64,000 nt of DNA from Noviherbaspirillum sp. UKPF54 (GTDB taxonomy: Bacteria > Pseudomonadota > Gammaproteobacteria > Burkholderiales > Burkholderiaceae_D), in the NCBI RefSeq assembly GCF_007874125.1, contig NZ_CP040128.1, positions 1,488,001 to 1,552,000 on the forward strand. The letters run 5' to 3'. Of the stretch, positions 52,316 through 61,465 are shown piece after piece. The notes under the pieces were generated by a model. The model was not told the origin of the DNA, searched no databases, and saw only the letters and a list, made by a program, of their open reading frames with translations. A program made the translations under genes and the position numbers. Within the stretch, counting starts at the first letter, position 1, and each line of letters opens with the position of its first letter.

Positions 52316-54028
52316 ATGAACAAATCTTCATTACGCCGCCAACTGGTCTGGCCGTACGTGCTGCTCGTGCTATTCGTCTCGGTGACGATCGGCTGGGTGT
52401 CGTATCGCGCCGGCGAGGAAGCGGTGCAGACGCTGTCGCAGCGCGTGCTGGCGGACATGGCGGCGCGGATCGGCAGCGCCACCGAACAGCATCTGGCCGG
52501 CGCGCTCACTGCGCTCAACGCGGCGGCGCCCGACCCGCGCACGCTTCCCCGGGAGCAGCCGTTTCCCGACGATCTGGCCGTGCTCGAACAGCGCTTCTGG
52601 ACAGCCAGCGGCCTGTTCGTCGACATCAACAACTACGTCTATTTCGGCGGTACGGACGGGCGCTTCGTCGGCGTCGACCGGGTCAACAAGGATCTGGTGG
52701 AACTCTATTGGCGCGAACCTGGCGCCGGCAAGCGCACGGTCTATGCGGTGAAGGCTCCCGGCGACCGTGGCCGCGTGCTGCGCACCGACGACTACGATCC
52801 GCGCAAGCGCCCCTGGTATGTGGCGGCTGTCAGGCAAAGCAAGCCGGTTTGGTCGCCGGTGTACAACGATTTCTCATCGCAGGAACCGACCATCACGCTG
52901 GCCAAGGCGGTGCGTCGCGCCGACCACAGCGTGGCCGGCGTGCTGGCGACCGACGTCACGCTGCGCATGCTGACGGATTTCCTGCGCACGCTGGCGATCA
53001 GCGAGCACGGCGTGGCGTTCGTGATGGACAGCGACGGTGTCATGATCGCCACTTCGGGCAGCGAGCTGCCTTTCAAGATGGCACAGGGCGCGCCCGTACC
53101 CCGCCGCATCGAGGAAATGCAGACGCCGCTAATCCGCGAGGCCTATGCCAAGGTGCTGGAATGGAAAAACCGGGAAGCCGGCGGCGAAGCGGCAGGCGAA
53201 AACAACTTCACGGCCATCGCCGGCTCGCTCGAGATCGCCGCCAGCCGGCTCGGGCAAAAGTACGGCGTGGACTGGATCAGCGTGGTGGTCGTGCCGCGCT
53301 CGGACTTCATGGGCGGCGTCACGCGCAGCGTCATCCAGAGCATTTTCATCGCCGCCTTCTGCGTCATCGCCGCGCTGGTGCTCGGGCTGTCGCTGCTGAA
53401 CCGGGTGCTTAATGATATCCGCCAGCTCACCGTCGCGGCCAGGAAGATCGGCGACGGCGAGCCGCTGCCGGCGCTGAACATCCGCCGCCGCGACGAAATC
53501 GGCCAGCTGGCGATGAGCTTCAGCGAGATGGAACACAACCTGCGCATCGACAAGCTGACCGCGGTGTTCAACCGCGCATCGCTGATCGCGCAGATCGGTT
53601 TTTTGCGGCGCCAGCTCGCGCAGAAGGGAGGCGAACGGCCCAGCTTCGCGCTGCTGTTCATCGACCTCGATAATTTCAAGACCATCAACGACCAGTGCGG
53701 CCACAGCGCCGGCGACCAGGTGCTGGTCGCGGTCGCTGCGCGCCTGAAGGAGGCGGTGCGTGTCTCCGACGTGGTGGCGCGCTACGGCGGCGACGAGTTC
53801 GTGGTGCTGCTCAAGGGTGTGACCGACGCCGATGCCGTGATCGCGACCGAGAACAAGATCCGCGAGATCGTGGAAGAGCCGGTGCAGCTTGAGCATGGCA
53901 CGGCGCAGGTCGGCGTATCGATCGGCTGGGCGCTTTTCCCGCAGGATGGCGAGGATGTCGACGCGCTCATGAAGATCGCCGACCAGCGCATGTTCGACGC
54001 CAAGAAAAGCCGCAAGGTAGGGCGCTAG
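52316..54028 (+). CDS. Membrane Cache-HAMP-GGDEF diguanylate cyclase
   Basis: Start at ATG 52316 behind GGGAGGA; 570 residues. A first helix (about 10-30) precedes a double-Cache periplasmic sensor of about 310 residues (for example DDYDPRKRPWYVAAVRQ and the VMDSDGVMIATSG repeat typical of dCache). A second helix lies at about 338-362, then HAMP (LTVAARKIGDGEPLP). The GGDEF domain is intact at about 491-495 (RYGGDEFV), so it should make cyclic di-GMP. The inhibitory I-site RVSD lies five residues before GGDEF, allowing product feedback. No EAL domain is present. The Cache ligand is unknown. Confidence 0.9.
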   Translation: MNKSSLRRQLVWPYVLLVLFVSVTIGWVSYRAGEEAVQTLSQRVLADMAARIGSATEQHLAGALTALNAAAPDPRTLPREQPFPDDLAVLEQRFWTASGLFVDINNYVYFGGTDGRFVGVDRVNKDLVELYWREPGAGKRTVYAVKAPGDRGRVLRTDDYDPRKRPWYVAAVRQSKPVWSPVYNDFSSQEPTITLAKAVRRADHSVAGVLATDVTLRMLTDFLRTLAISEHGVAFVMDSDGVMIATSGSELPFKMAQGAPVPRRIEEMQTPLIREAYAKVLEWKNREAGGEAAGENNFTAIAGSLEIAASRLGQKYGVDWISVVVVPRSDFMGGVTRSVIQSIFIAAFCVIAALVLGLSLLNRVLNDIRQLTVAARKIGDGEPLPALNIRRRDEIGQLAMSFSEMEHNLRIDKLTAVFNRASLIAQIGFLRRQLAQKGGERPSFALLFIDLDNFKTINDQCGHSAGDQVLVAVAARLKEAVRVSDVVARYGGDEFVVLLKGVTDADAVIATENKIREIVEEPVQLEHGTAQVGVSIGWALFPQDGEDVDALMKIADQRMFDAKKSRKVGR

Positions 54029-54039
54029 CGGCAGCGCCG

Positions 54040-55692
54040 TCACGCAGGCTTCACGTAATTGCGCAGGAAGGTGCGGGTTTCGCTGTCGGGGAAGACGATG
54101 GTCACCTTGTCGCCCTGCGACGAAACGACCCTTCCTTCGCCGAACCTGGGTACCCTGACGGCGCTTCCGCTGGCGAGGGCCGGAGGCGTGTCGCCGGACG
54201 GCGGGATATGGTGCCGCACGTGTTCCGGCGCGAGCGACTGTTCCGGCGGACGCAGGCAGTTGTCGCAGCGGCCGCAGCGTTCCCAGTCGACTTGCTCGCC
54301 GAAATAGTCGAGCATCACTTTCCATCGGCAAAAGCCGGTCTGAGCATAGAACACCATGCGTTCCAGCGCTTCGTGGTCGCGTGCGCTCTTGTCGCGATAG
54401 GTGTCGACCAGTTGCGCCAGTTCGCGCGGCTTGGCCTGGCGCTTCTGCAAACGGTAGGAAAGGTTGTCGTCCTGCGCCACCAGCCCGCCATCCTTGAGCA
54501 GCTTCAATGCCACATGCAGCTTGCTGTCCGAAATCTGTTCCAGCGCTTCATGCAGGCGCGCGAACGGCACGGCCGGATATTCCGCCGCCAGTTCCTGCAG
54601 CGCCGCATAGATGGCCGTCAGGTCGTCCACGCCGGGGTAGCGCCGCGCCAGGAAAAACTGCTGTACCTGCTTGTCCTTCAGATAGTGCAGCAACGTGCAT
54701 TCGGACGGCTCGCCGTCGCGCCCGGCGCGGCCCGATTCCTGGTAGTACGCTTCCAGGTTGGCGGGCAACTGGTAGTGGATCACGAAGCGGATGTCGCGCT
54801 TGTCGATGCCCATGCCGAACGCGTTGGTGGCGACCATGATGCGCGCCTGGCCGTTCATGAACAGATCCTGGTTGCGGGTACGCGTCCTGGCCGGCAGCTG
54901 TCCGTGGTAGTAGGTCACGTTTTCTCCGGCCTGCAGCAATATCTCGGCCAGCTCTTCGACCGCCTTGACGGTGGCGGCATAGACGATGCCGGCGCCATGC
55001 GATTCGCGGACAAGGCGCAGGGCATGGGTCGCTTTTTCCGCTTCGTCGGTTGCAGCAATTACACGATAGTGCAGATTTGGCCGATAGATGCCGGTATTGA
55101 TGACCTGCATTTCCGGCAAGCCGAGCTGCTTGCGGATATCGGCAACGACCTCGTCGGTGGCGGTGGCCGTCAGCGCCAGCACGGTCGGATGCCCGAGCGC
55201 GTCGATGGCCGCGCCGAGCTGCAGATAGCTTGGCCGGAAATCGTGCCCCCATTGCGAAATGCAATGCGCTTCGTCGATCACGAACAGGCTGACCTTGCCC
55301 TGCCGGATCGTGGACAGGAAATCGGGATCGGACAGGCGTTCCGGCGTGGCGAACACGAATTCGTTGGCTGCGCTTTCGATGCTTTGCAGGGCGGTTTCCT
55401 CCTCGCGGCGGGTGAGCGTGCTATTGACCTCCGTGGTGGCGACGCCCTTGTCTTCCAGCTTGGATGCCTGGTCCTTCATCAGCGCGATGAGGGGCGAAAC
55501 CACCACCGTCGTACCGGGAATCTTCAGCGCGGGAAGCTGGTAGCACAATGATTTTCCAGCGCCGCTGGGCATAACGGCGAGTGTGTCGCGGCCTGCCAGC
55601 ACGCTTTCGATGACATCCTGCTGCCCCGGCCGCAGCTTGTCGATGCCGAATGCTTCCTGCAGCGTTGCCTGCCAGGTGTCGTCCCCGGGCAT
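54040..55692 (-). CDS. recQ: RecQ-type DNA helicase lacking an HRDC domain
   Basis: I use the start at 55692 (MPGDDTW), giving 550 residues; an ATG at 55773 would add a basic extension without a ribosome site. The helicase core shows [16 protein letters not shown] (Walker A), [19 protein letters not shown] (DEAH plus the RecQ aromatic loop), and [16 protein letters not shown] (motif VI). The zinc-binding cysteines follow ([20 protein letters not shown]). The C-terminus lacks HRDC and instead ends with a short beta-rich tail ([18 protein letters not shown]). It resolves forks and recombination structures. It stands alone, convergent with the GGDEF gene. Confidence 0.88.
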   Translation of the reverse strand: MPGDDTWQATLQEAFGIDKLRPGQQDVIESVLAGRDTLAVMPSGAGKSLCYQLPALKIPGTTVVVSPLIALMKDQASKLEDKGVATTEVNSTLTRREEETALQSIESAANEFVFATPERLSDPDFLSTIRQGKVSLFVIDEAHCISQWGHDFRPSYLQLGAAIDALGHPTVLALTATATDEVVADIRKQLGLPEMQVINTGIYRPNLHYRVIAATDEAEKATHALRLVRESHGAGIVYAATVKAVEELAEILLQAGENVTYYHGQLPARTRTRNQDLFMNGQARIMVATNAFGMGIDKRDIRFVIHYQLPANLEAYYQESGRAGRDGEPSECTLLHYLKDKQVQQFFLARRYPGVDDLTAIYAALQELAAEYPAVPFARLHEALEQISDSKLHVALKLLKDGGLVAQDDNLSYRLQKRQAKPRELAQLVDTYRDKSARDHEALERMVFYAQTGFCRWKVMLDYFGEQVDWERCGRCDNCLRPPEQSLAPEHVRHHIPPSGDTPPALASGSAVRVPRFGEGRVVSSQGDKVTIVFPDSETRTFLRNYVKPA

Positions 55693-55927
55693 GTGCGGAT
55701 CTCGTCCCGGCTTGAGGGCCGGTGGAATGCGGTGCCGTGATTTTCTCGATGGGGAACTGATTGCGCTTGTCATGACAGCGGTGCGGAGATGAAATGGAAA
55801 AGCGCATCAATGCAGCAACCATGCCAATTAAATCGGTTCGGACGGAGTGGTGGTGTGTTCCCGGGGTAAACTTGCTGCAAAAATACATTAATGCCGGAAT
55901 GAAACAAGCCGCATAGGCACCGAATAA

Positions 55928-55958
55928 TTGCACGATCGTTTTCCATATGCGGTACAAT
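55928..55958 (+). promoter_or_regulatory. Probable promoter of the cold-shock gene
   Basis: TTGCAC (55928-55933) and TACAAT (55953-55958) are separated by 19 bases, a little long. Transcription near 55965 would leave an untranslated leader of about 105 bases before the ATG at 56071, in line with the structured leaders of cold-shock genes. The rest of the gap from 55693 shows nothing else. Confidence 0.5.
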
Positions 55959-56070
55959 GCCTCACCGATTGAAGTTTGAGCTAGCAGTGCAGTATCGATC
56001 TGTCATTTCTTTTCTTGCTTCAAAGGATAGACCGGGCGCAAGCCCATTAACTGAAATAGGAATGTAGTAA

Positions 56071-56274
56071 ATGGCAACTGGTATTGTTAAGTGGTTCAAC
56101 GACGCAAAAGGTTTTGGTTTCATTACTCCGGATGAAGGCGGCGAAGATCTGTTCGCGCACTTCTCCGCGATCCAGTCGAGCGGATTCAAGTCGCTGAAGG
56201 AAAACCAGCGCGTATCTTTCGAAGTCACCACCGGCCCGAAGGGCAAGCAGGCTTCGAACATCCAGGCCCTGTAA
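56071..56274 (+). CDS. cspA: CspA family cold-shock protein
   Basis: This 67-residue OB-fold protein has both RNA-binding motifs, KGFGFI (RNP1) and DLFAHF, with [19 protein letters not shown] near the start. It melts RNA secondary structure and can act in cold or stationary phase. An AGGAA site precedes the ATG. A strong intrinsic terminator follows 18 bases after the stop, so it is a monocistronic gene. Confidence 0.96.
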   Translation: MATGIVKWFNDAKGFGFITPDEGGEDLFAHFSAIQSSGFKSLKENQRVSFEVTTGPKGKQASNIQAL

Positions 56275-56291
56275 TTCCGGCCTGATGCAGC

Positions 56292-56318
56292 AAAAACCCC
56301 GGCATGCCGGGGTTTTTT
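56292..56318. terminator. Strong bidirectional intrinsic terminator
   Basis: AAAAACCCCGGC and GCCGGGGTTTTTT are perfect arms around a two-base turn, with A- and T-tracts on both sides. It ends cspA transcripts on the + strand and may also stop transcripts of the adh gene on the - strand, whose stop is at 56373. Confidence 0.9.
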
Positions 56319-56372
56319 CATTTCCGCGTTTAGTTTTCACGAGGCGGAGGTTCATTCCCGCCGTGCCGCATG

Positions 56373-57425
56373 TCAATGGGGCAGCAGGACGGCGGCGCCG
56401 TCGAACTGCCCGGCGCGCAGTTCCGCCAGTGCCCGGTTCGCCTCTTCCAGCGGGTAGGCGACGGGCGCGGTCTGGATATCGATCTCCTGGGCGAGAGAAA
56501 AAAATGCATCGCCGTCGGCGCGCGTCAGATTGGCGACCGAGCGCACGCTCCGCTCGCCCCAGAGCAATGCGTAGGGGAAGGAAGGAATGTCGCTCATGTG
56601 GATGCCGGCGCAGACCACGGTTGCCCCCTTGCGGGTTGCCGCCAGCGCCGCCGGCACCAACGCGCCCAGCGGCGCGAAAATGATGGCCGCGTCGAGGGGC
56701 TGCGGCGGCATTGCCGTGGAATCGCCCGCCCAGACGGCGCCGAGCGAGCGCGCAAACTGCTGCGATCGCGTATCGCCCGGGCGCGTGAAGGCATAGATTT
56801 CCCTTCCTTGGCGGCATGCGACCTGAGCAATGATGTGCGCCGCGGCACCGAAACCGTACAGCCCCAGCCGCCGGGCATCGCCGGCCATCGCGTAGGCGCG
56901 ATAGCCGATCAGTCCAGCGCAAAGCAGCGGCGCGGCATGGATATCGTCGTAGCGCGACGGAAGTGCGAAGCAATAGCGCGCGTCGGCCGCCGCATATTCC
57001 GCATAGCCGCCGTCACGGTCATATCCGGTGAACTGCGGCGTGTCGCACAGGTTCTCGTGCTGTGCGGCGCAATACGCGCAGTGGCGGCAGGTGCCGCCCA
57101 GCCAAGGGACGCCGACCCGGTCGCCGATGGAAAAACGGCGCACCCGCTCGCCGGCGGCGACGACCGTGCCGACCACTTCGTGGCCCATGATGAGCGGCGA
57201 TTTGTGCGGGGGCAGCTCGCCGTCCGCGATATGCAGGTCGGTGCGGCAAACACCGCAGGCGCCCACCCGGATCAGGACTTCATCTGCTCCCGGCACAGGG
57301 ATCGGGACGCGCGCCGCCCTCAGCGGCGCGTGCGGGTGGTCCAGCAGCATGGCGCGCATCACGCCGTCGTGGGGGATTGCGGCATCGGCATCGCTTAATC
57401 CTTGTCCGATTATCGATAGCTTCAT
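56373..57425 (-). CDS. Zinc-dependent alcohol dehydrogenase
   Basis: The ATG at 57425 gives 350 residues. Catalytic zinc ligands are Cys60 (CGVCRTD), His82-Glu83 (GHEVVG) and the cysteine in LLCAGLIGYRA. Structural zinc uses Cys113, 116, 119 and 127 (CRHCAYC...C). A Rossmann NAD-binding segment, LYGFGAAAHIIAQVA, follows. This is a medium-chain dehydrogenase of the class that oxidises primary alcohols or aldehydes; the exact substrate is not predictable. It is divergent from the chemoreceptor-like gene. Confidence 0.88.
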   Translation of the reverse strand: MKLSIIGQGLSDADAAIPHDGVMRAMLLDHPHAPLRAARVPIPVPGADEVLIRVGACGVCRTDLHIADGELPPHKSPLIMGHEVVGTVVAAGERVRRFSIGDRVGVPWLGGTCRHCAYCAAQHENLCDTPQFTGYDRDGGYAEYAAADARYCFALPSRYDDIHAAPLLCAGLIGYRAYAMAGDARRLGLYGFGAAAHIIAQVACRQGREIYAFTRPGDTRSQQFARSLGAVWAGDSTAMPPQPLDAAIIFAPLGALVPAALAATRKGATVVCAGIHMSDIPSFPYALLWGERSVRSVANLTRADGDAFFSLAQEIDIQTAPVAYPLEEANRALAELRAGQFDGAAVLLPH

Positions 57426-57520
57426 GATATACCCCGCAATGCACGATTGACCCCTGCCGAATGTGCTTATAGGATGCATCATTGTTGTGCCTTAAAGAAA
57501 CTATTCGGAGAGAGTTGCGG

Positions 57521-58870
57521 ATGTTTTTCAAATCTTCCAGGGCCGTGCGAGAGCCCGTGCCGAAAGCGGTGGCGTCCGAATCGGAAGTCGAGCGCATGGT
57601 GGAGAGCTTCGCCCGCCAGGCTGCCGGGCTGGGCAAGGAATCGGCCAGCCTCAATGGCCTGCTCGACGACCTGGCGGGAATGAGCCGTCGGCAAGCGGAA
57701 ACCTTCAAGGCGCTGGCAGGCGAGATCGATGCCATGATCCAGGCCAATCGCGCCATCGACGATGTCACCAGGGCCAGCAGCGAGTCGGTACGCCGTGCGC
57801 GGCGCTCGGTGGAACAGATCGGCCAGGGCGTGGTCGGCGTGACCAATAATCTGGGCGAAGTCGCGCAGGCGGCCCAGGAAATCACTCAGATTGCATTGCA
57901 GACCCGGCTGGTGGCATTCAATGCGTCAGTGGAAGCGAAACGCGCGGGCGAGGCAGGGCGCGGGTTCGGCGTGGTGGCCGATGCGGTGAAGGATCTCGCG
58001 GCCAAGGTCGAGCAATCTTCCAAGCTGATCACGACCACCGTCGCGCAGCTGGAAGCGCGTATCAAGCTGCTGGCGGACGATATCCTGGCGAAGGAGGCAC
58101 GGCAGGCGGGCGCTGCCAGAGGCGATACCTTCGACGCCGCAGTATCGGAGGTGGAGCGGGGCGTGGAAGACATTGCACGCACCGCGCAAAAGAACCTGGC
58201 CGGATGCGCCGGCGTGCTCGATTCGGTGCGCGAGCTTTCCGGCCAGGTAGTAGATACGGCAAGCGCGCTGGAGCATGCCAATAAGCAGACCGAAAGCTTC
58301 CTGTCGCTGTCCGAGTCCCTGATCGAGATGGTGGCCGAAAGCGGCATCCATACCGACGATACCCCGTTCATCGAGGCCGCGATCAAGACCGCCAGGGATA
58401 TCAGCGGCATTTTCGAGGATGCGATCGGGAACGGCACGCTGTCGATGGCCGATGCCTTCGACGACAAATACCAGCCGATAGCGGGAACCAATCCCGAACA
58501 GTTCCTGACCCGCTTTACCGGCTTTGCCGACCGCATGCTGCAGGACGTTCTCGAGCAGATCCTCTCCTGGTCGCCGAAGATCGTGTTCGGCATCGCCACC
58601 GACATGCGCGGCTACATCCCCACCCATAACCGCAAGTATTCCAAGCAGCAGGGCGCAGATCCGGTCTGGAATCAGGCAAATTGCCGCAACCGCCGCTTCT
58701 TCAACGGGCGCACCGAGATGACAGCCATCCGGAACACGCGGCCATTCCTGCTGCAGACCTACCGGCGCGACATGGGTGGCGGCAATTACGTGGTGATGAA
58801 GGACTTGTCGGTGCCGATCCGTATCAATGGCAAGCACTGGGGCGCGCTGCGCATCGGCTACCAGTTCTAG
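57521..58870 (+). CDS. Soluble chemoreceptor-like signalling protein with C-terminal Cache-like sensor
   Basis: ATG 57521 behind GGAGAGAG gives 449 residues with no membrane helix. Residues 80-290 form long coiled coils with the methyl-accepting hairpin tip, seen as LQTRLVAFNASVEAKRAGEA followed by GRGFGVVADAVKDLA (the common form is NLLALNAAIEAARAGE). The C-terminal 130 residues look like a Cache-type fold: IVFGIATDMRGYIPTHNRKY and MKDLSVPIRINGKHWGALRI. Putting the sensor after the coiled coil is the reverse of membrane receptors. It may signal intracellularly to CheA, or act outside chemotaxis. No che genes are near. Confidence 0.82.
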   Translation: MFFKSSRAVREPVPKAVASESEVERMVESFARQAAGLGKESASLNGLLDDLAGMSRRQAETFKALAGEIDAMIQANRAIDDVTRASSESVRRARRSVEQIGQGVVGVTNNLGEVAQAAQEITQIALQTRLVAFNASVEAKRAGEAGRGFGVVADAVKDLAAKVEQSSKLITTTVAQLEARIKLLADDILAKEARQAGAARGDTFDAAVSEVERGVEDIARTAQKNLAGCAGVLDSVRELSGQVVDTASALEHANKQTESFLSLSESLIEMVAESGIHTDDTPFIEAAIKTARDISGIFEDAIGNGTLSMADAFDDKYQPIAGTNPEQFLTRFTGFADRMLQDVLEQILSWSPKIVFGIATDMRGYIPTHNRKYSKQQGADPVWNQANCRNRRFFNGRTEMTAIRNTRPFLLQTYRRDMGGGNYVVMKDLSVPIRINGKHWGALRIGYQF

Positions 58871-58885
58871 CGCTGTGCAAAAGAG

Positions 58886-59791
58886 TCAGGTGTTGCGCCA
58901 GTAATCAGGCTGGGCATATGCGTGGCGCAGGAAATCCACGAACGCGCGAATTCGCAAGGGGAGATGGCGGCGTTGCGCAAACACCGCGTAGATGTCGTTG
59001 CCCGGCGCGGCGAATTCATCGAGCACGGTCACCAGGCGGCCGGCTTCGATCGCCGTGCCGACTTCCCACATCGAACGCCATGCCAGTCCCTTGCCCGCCA
59101 GCGCCCATTCGTGCAGCACCGCGCCGTCGTTGCATACCATATTGCCGGTCACTTTCAGGGTGACATTCTTGCCGTTCTGGCGGAAGGTCCAGCCGCGCTG
59201 GCTGCCTTCGCTGCTGATGGGCAGGCAATTGTGCTTGGCCAGGTCGTCCAGCGACGCGGGCGCGCCATGGCGCTTGATATAGGCGGGAGAAGCCACCACC
59301 ACCCGCTTGTTGTCCGCGAGCTTCACGCCGATCAGGCTGGAGTCCGACAGTGCCGCGATGCGGATCGCCACGTCGATGCCTTCGCCGATCAGGTCGACCA
59401 CGCGGTCGTTCAGGTTCAGCGTCACTGCCACGTTGCGGTGCTGCGCGAGGAACGAAGGAATCAGCGGCGCCACGTGCTGCCGGCCGAACCCGGCCGGCGC
59501 CGAAATTAGCAAGTGTCCGCTGGCGTTCGCGCTGCGTTCGGATACGGCCGCTTCCGCGTTTTCCAGGTCGGCCAGGATGCGCTGGCAATCTTCCAGGAAT
59601 GCGACGCCTTCGTTGGTCAGGGCAATCTTGCGCGTCGAGCGCTGCAGCAGCTTCACCCCCAGCCGCTCTTCCAGCGCATCGAGACGGCGGCCGATCATGG
59701 CCGGCGCGATGCCTTCGGCGCGCGCGGCGGCCGACAAGCTGCCTTTGGCAGCGACGTCGACGAAAGTGGATATCTGCTTGAAATGATCCAT
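58886..59791 (-). CDS. LysR family transcription regulator
   Basis: ATG 59791 gives 301 residues. The N-terminal winged helix-turn-helix is clear (FVDVAAKGSLSAAARAEGIA and RRLDALEERLGVKLLQRSTR), and a periplasmic-binding-protein-like effector domain follows (GHLLISAPAGFGRQHVAPLI). It is divergent from a TauE/SafE exporter, with a 208-base gap, so it probably controls that gene. The effector is unknown. Confidence 0.92.
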   Translation of the reverse strand: MDHFKQISTFVDVAAKGSLSAAARAEGIAPAMIGRRLDALEERLGVKLLQRSTRKIALTNEGVAFLEDCQRILADLENAEAAVSERSANASGHLLISAPAGFGRQHVAPLIPSFLAQHRNVAVTLNLNDRVVDLIGEGIDVAIRIAALSDSSLIGVKLADNKRVVVASPAYIKRHGAPASLDDLAKHNCLPISSEGSQRGWTFRQNGKNVTLKVTGNMVCNDGAVLHEWALAGKGLAWRSMWEVGTAIEAGRLVTVLDEFAAPGNDIYAVFAQRRHLPLRIRAFVDFLRHAYAQPDYWRNT

Positions 59792-59999
59792 GGTCAGGGA
59801 ATCCGGCAATTTTTACTTAAACGAAATAATAAAGTGATTTTTCGTTTTGGTTGTGAGAATTTATATTGAATATACTTTGCTAGACATAAACTTCACTGAT
59901 TGCCATGACCATCCATGCCATTGATATCGATGCTTGCGGGGCGTTATCCGGCCTGACCGGATGGAAGGACGTTGTCGAACACCTGAACGGAACTCCACG

Positions 60000-60758
60000 A
60001 TGAGCGCATGGCAAATCGCCCTGGTGGGCCTCGCCGCGTTCTGCGCCGGCGCGATGAACTCGGTGGCGGGTGGCGGCACGTTCTTTTCCTTTCCCGCCCT
60101 GCTTGCCGCGGGCGTTCCGCCGGTGGTGGCCAACGCCAGCAATTCGGTGGCCCTGTGGCCGGCCAGCCTGTCGGGGGCCTGGGCTTACCGCAAGGAACTG
60201 GCGCGCTACAAGCGCTACCTGATCCCCATGGGGCTGGTCTCTTTCGTCGGCGGCATCGGCGGCGGCCTGCTCCTGCTGGCAACCAAGGATGCGACCTTCT
60301 CGCGCCTGATTCCTTGGTTGCTGCTGTTTGCTACCGTCCTGTTCGCCTTTTCCGGCAAGCTCTCCCTGCTGCTGCGCGGTGCCGAGGCCGGGCAGCCTAG
60401 CAACAGCCCGACCGCGCTGGCCGGGCAGGCGGTGGTATCGGTCTACGGCGGCTTCTTCGGGGCCGGCATGGGTATCCTGATGCTCGCCAGTCTGGCCATG
60501 GCCGGGCACGACGATGTGCACGAGATCAACGCGATCAAGAACCTGCTGTCCGCCGTTATTTACAGCGTGACGGTGCTGACCTTCGTGATTGCCGGCGCCG
60601 TCAGCTGGCCGTACACCCTCATCATGCTCGCCACCGCAACGCTGGGCGGCTATTGGGGCGCCAGCATTGCACGCAAGATTCCGGCGCTCTGGCTGCGCCG
60701 CTTCATCATTGCGGTCGGCTTCATGCTGACGGGGTTCTATTTCTACAAGACGTTTTAG
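60000..60758 (+). CDS. TauE/SafE family sulfite/anion exporter-like permease
   Basis: The ATG at 60000 gives 252 residues with seven to eight membrane helices. The N-terminal repeat has CAGAMNSVAGGGTFFSFPAL and ANASNSVALWPASLSGAW, and the second has YGGFFGAGMGILML, the paired signatures of the family. Members export sulfite, sulfoacetate or other organic anions, or import them. The divergent LysR gene suggests control by its substrate. A TATACT -10-like box lies at 59871-59876 in the gap 59792-59999; no clear operator was found. Confidence 0.9.
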   Translation: MSAWQIALVGLAAFCAGAMNSVAGGGTFFSFPALLAAGVPPVVANASNSVALWPASLSGAWAYRKELARYKRYLIPMGLVSFVGGIGGGLLLLATKDATFSRLIPWLLLFATVLFAFSGKLSLLLRGAEAGQPSNSPTALAGQAVVSVYGGFFGAGMGILMLASLAMAGHDDVHEINAIKNLLSAVIYSVTVLTFVIAGAVSWPYTLIMLATATLGGYWGASIARKIPALWLRRFIIAVGFMLTGFYFYKTF

Positions 60759-60793
60759 GGCTCTCCTGCCGCTGGAAGTTTCTGGTTGTTAAT

Positions 60794-60825
60794 CGACCAG
60801 AAAAAACCGGCACCGGTCGTTTTTT
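60794..60825 (+). terminator. Probable terminator after the TauE gene
   Basis: CGACC (60794) pairs with GGTCG, and ACCGG with CCGGT, offering alternative stems just before a six-base T-run at 60820-60825. It lies between the TauE stop and the toxin-antitoxin-like pair. Confidence 0.5.
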
Positions 60826-60873
60826 CGCGTGCAGTTTGGGTAACATGCATGGTACCGGATGGTCGGAGGGACT

Positions 60874-61101
60874 ATGTACAAGCTCAAGCTGACGCAAATC
60901 GGCGATGCCGTCGGCATCGTGCTGCCGCCCAAGGCGCTTGGCATACTCAAGAGGCGCAGCGGCGAAACGATCTATGTATCCGAGATCGAAGAGGGCTTGC
61001 TCATGCTTTCCGCGTATGATCCTGCGCTGCAGGACCAGATCGACGCCGGACGCGAATTCCTCCAGGACTACGGCGAAACTCTGTCGGAGTTGCGCAAATG
61101 A
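60874..61101 (+). CDS. AbrB/MazE-type antitoxin-like DNA-binding protein
   Basis: ATG 60874 with GGAGGG 3-8 bases upstream gives 75 residues. The SpoVT/AbrB swapped-hairpin fold is seen as KLKLTQIGDAVGIVLPPKAL and RRSGETIYVSEIEEGLLML. The C-terminal half is acidic and helical, suited to binding a toxin. It overlaps the Doc-like gene by 4 bases. AbrB-type antitoxins usually repress their own operon. Confidence 0.85.
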   Translation: MYKLKLTQIGDAVGIVLPPKALGILKRRSGETIYVSEIEEGLLMLSAYDPALQDQIDAGREFLQDYGETLSELRK

Positions 61102-61463
61102 ACCTGCGCTCCATCGATGCCGAGGCACTTCTTTTCCTGCATCAGGAAAACATGGGAGCGGACAACCTGTCCTGCGACCGAGGCATGCTGAATGCCGCGC
61201 TTGCCTATCCGCTGGTACAGGCGGAAACTGCGGCCGCCGACGTCGCCACGCTTGCCGCCGCCTATGCCTTCGGCGTGCTGAAATACCAGCCTTTTTCGAA
61301 GCACAATGCGAGCGCAGCCTTTGTCGCGATGGGCCTGTTCTTGTACGCCAACGACTGGCGTCTGTCGGCCGCGCCGGACGAGGCAGCCGATATCCTGCAA
61401 CGCGCGGCAGCCGGCGAGGCTGACGAGGCGGAACTGGCGAACTGGATACGCGTCAATCTTTAA
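61098..61463 (+). CDS. Doc-like Fic-fold protein with a degenerate active site
   Basis: The 121-residue protein has the Doc N-terminus (AEALLFLHQENMGADN...RGMLNAALAYPLV) and fold. The Fic motif, normally HxFxDGNKR, reads QPFSKHNAS in a segment continuing AAFVAMGLFLYAND. The catalytic histidine, the acidic residue and the Lys/Arg pair are changed; only Phe and Asn remain. Doc toxins phosphorylate EF-Tu; this version is probably inactive or has another activity. It is coupled to an AbrB-type partner. Confidence 0.78.
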   Translation: MNLRSIDAEALLFLHQENMGADNLSCDRGMLNAALAYPLVQAETAAADVATLAAAYAFGVLKYQPFSKHNASAAFVAMGLFLYANDWRLSAAPDEAADILQRAAAGEADEAELANWIRVNL

Positions 61464-61465
61464 CG

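Noticed and set aside
60859..61463. The AbrB/Doc-like pair as a sign of a mobile element
   Set aside because: No integrase, transposase, att-like repeat or change in base composition was seen around it.
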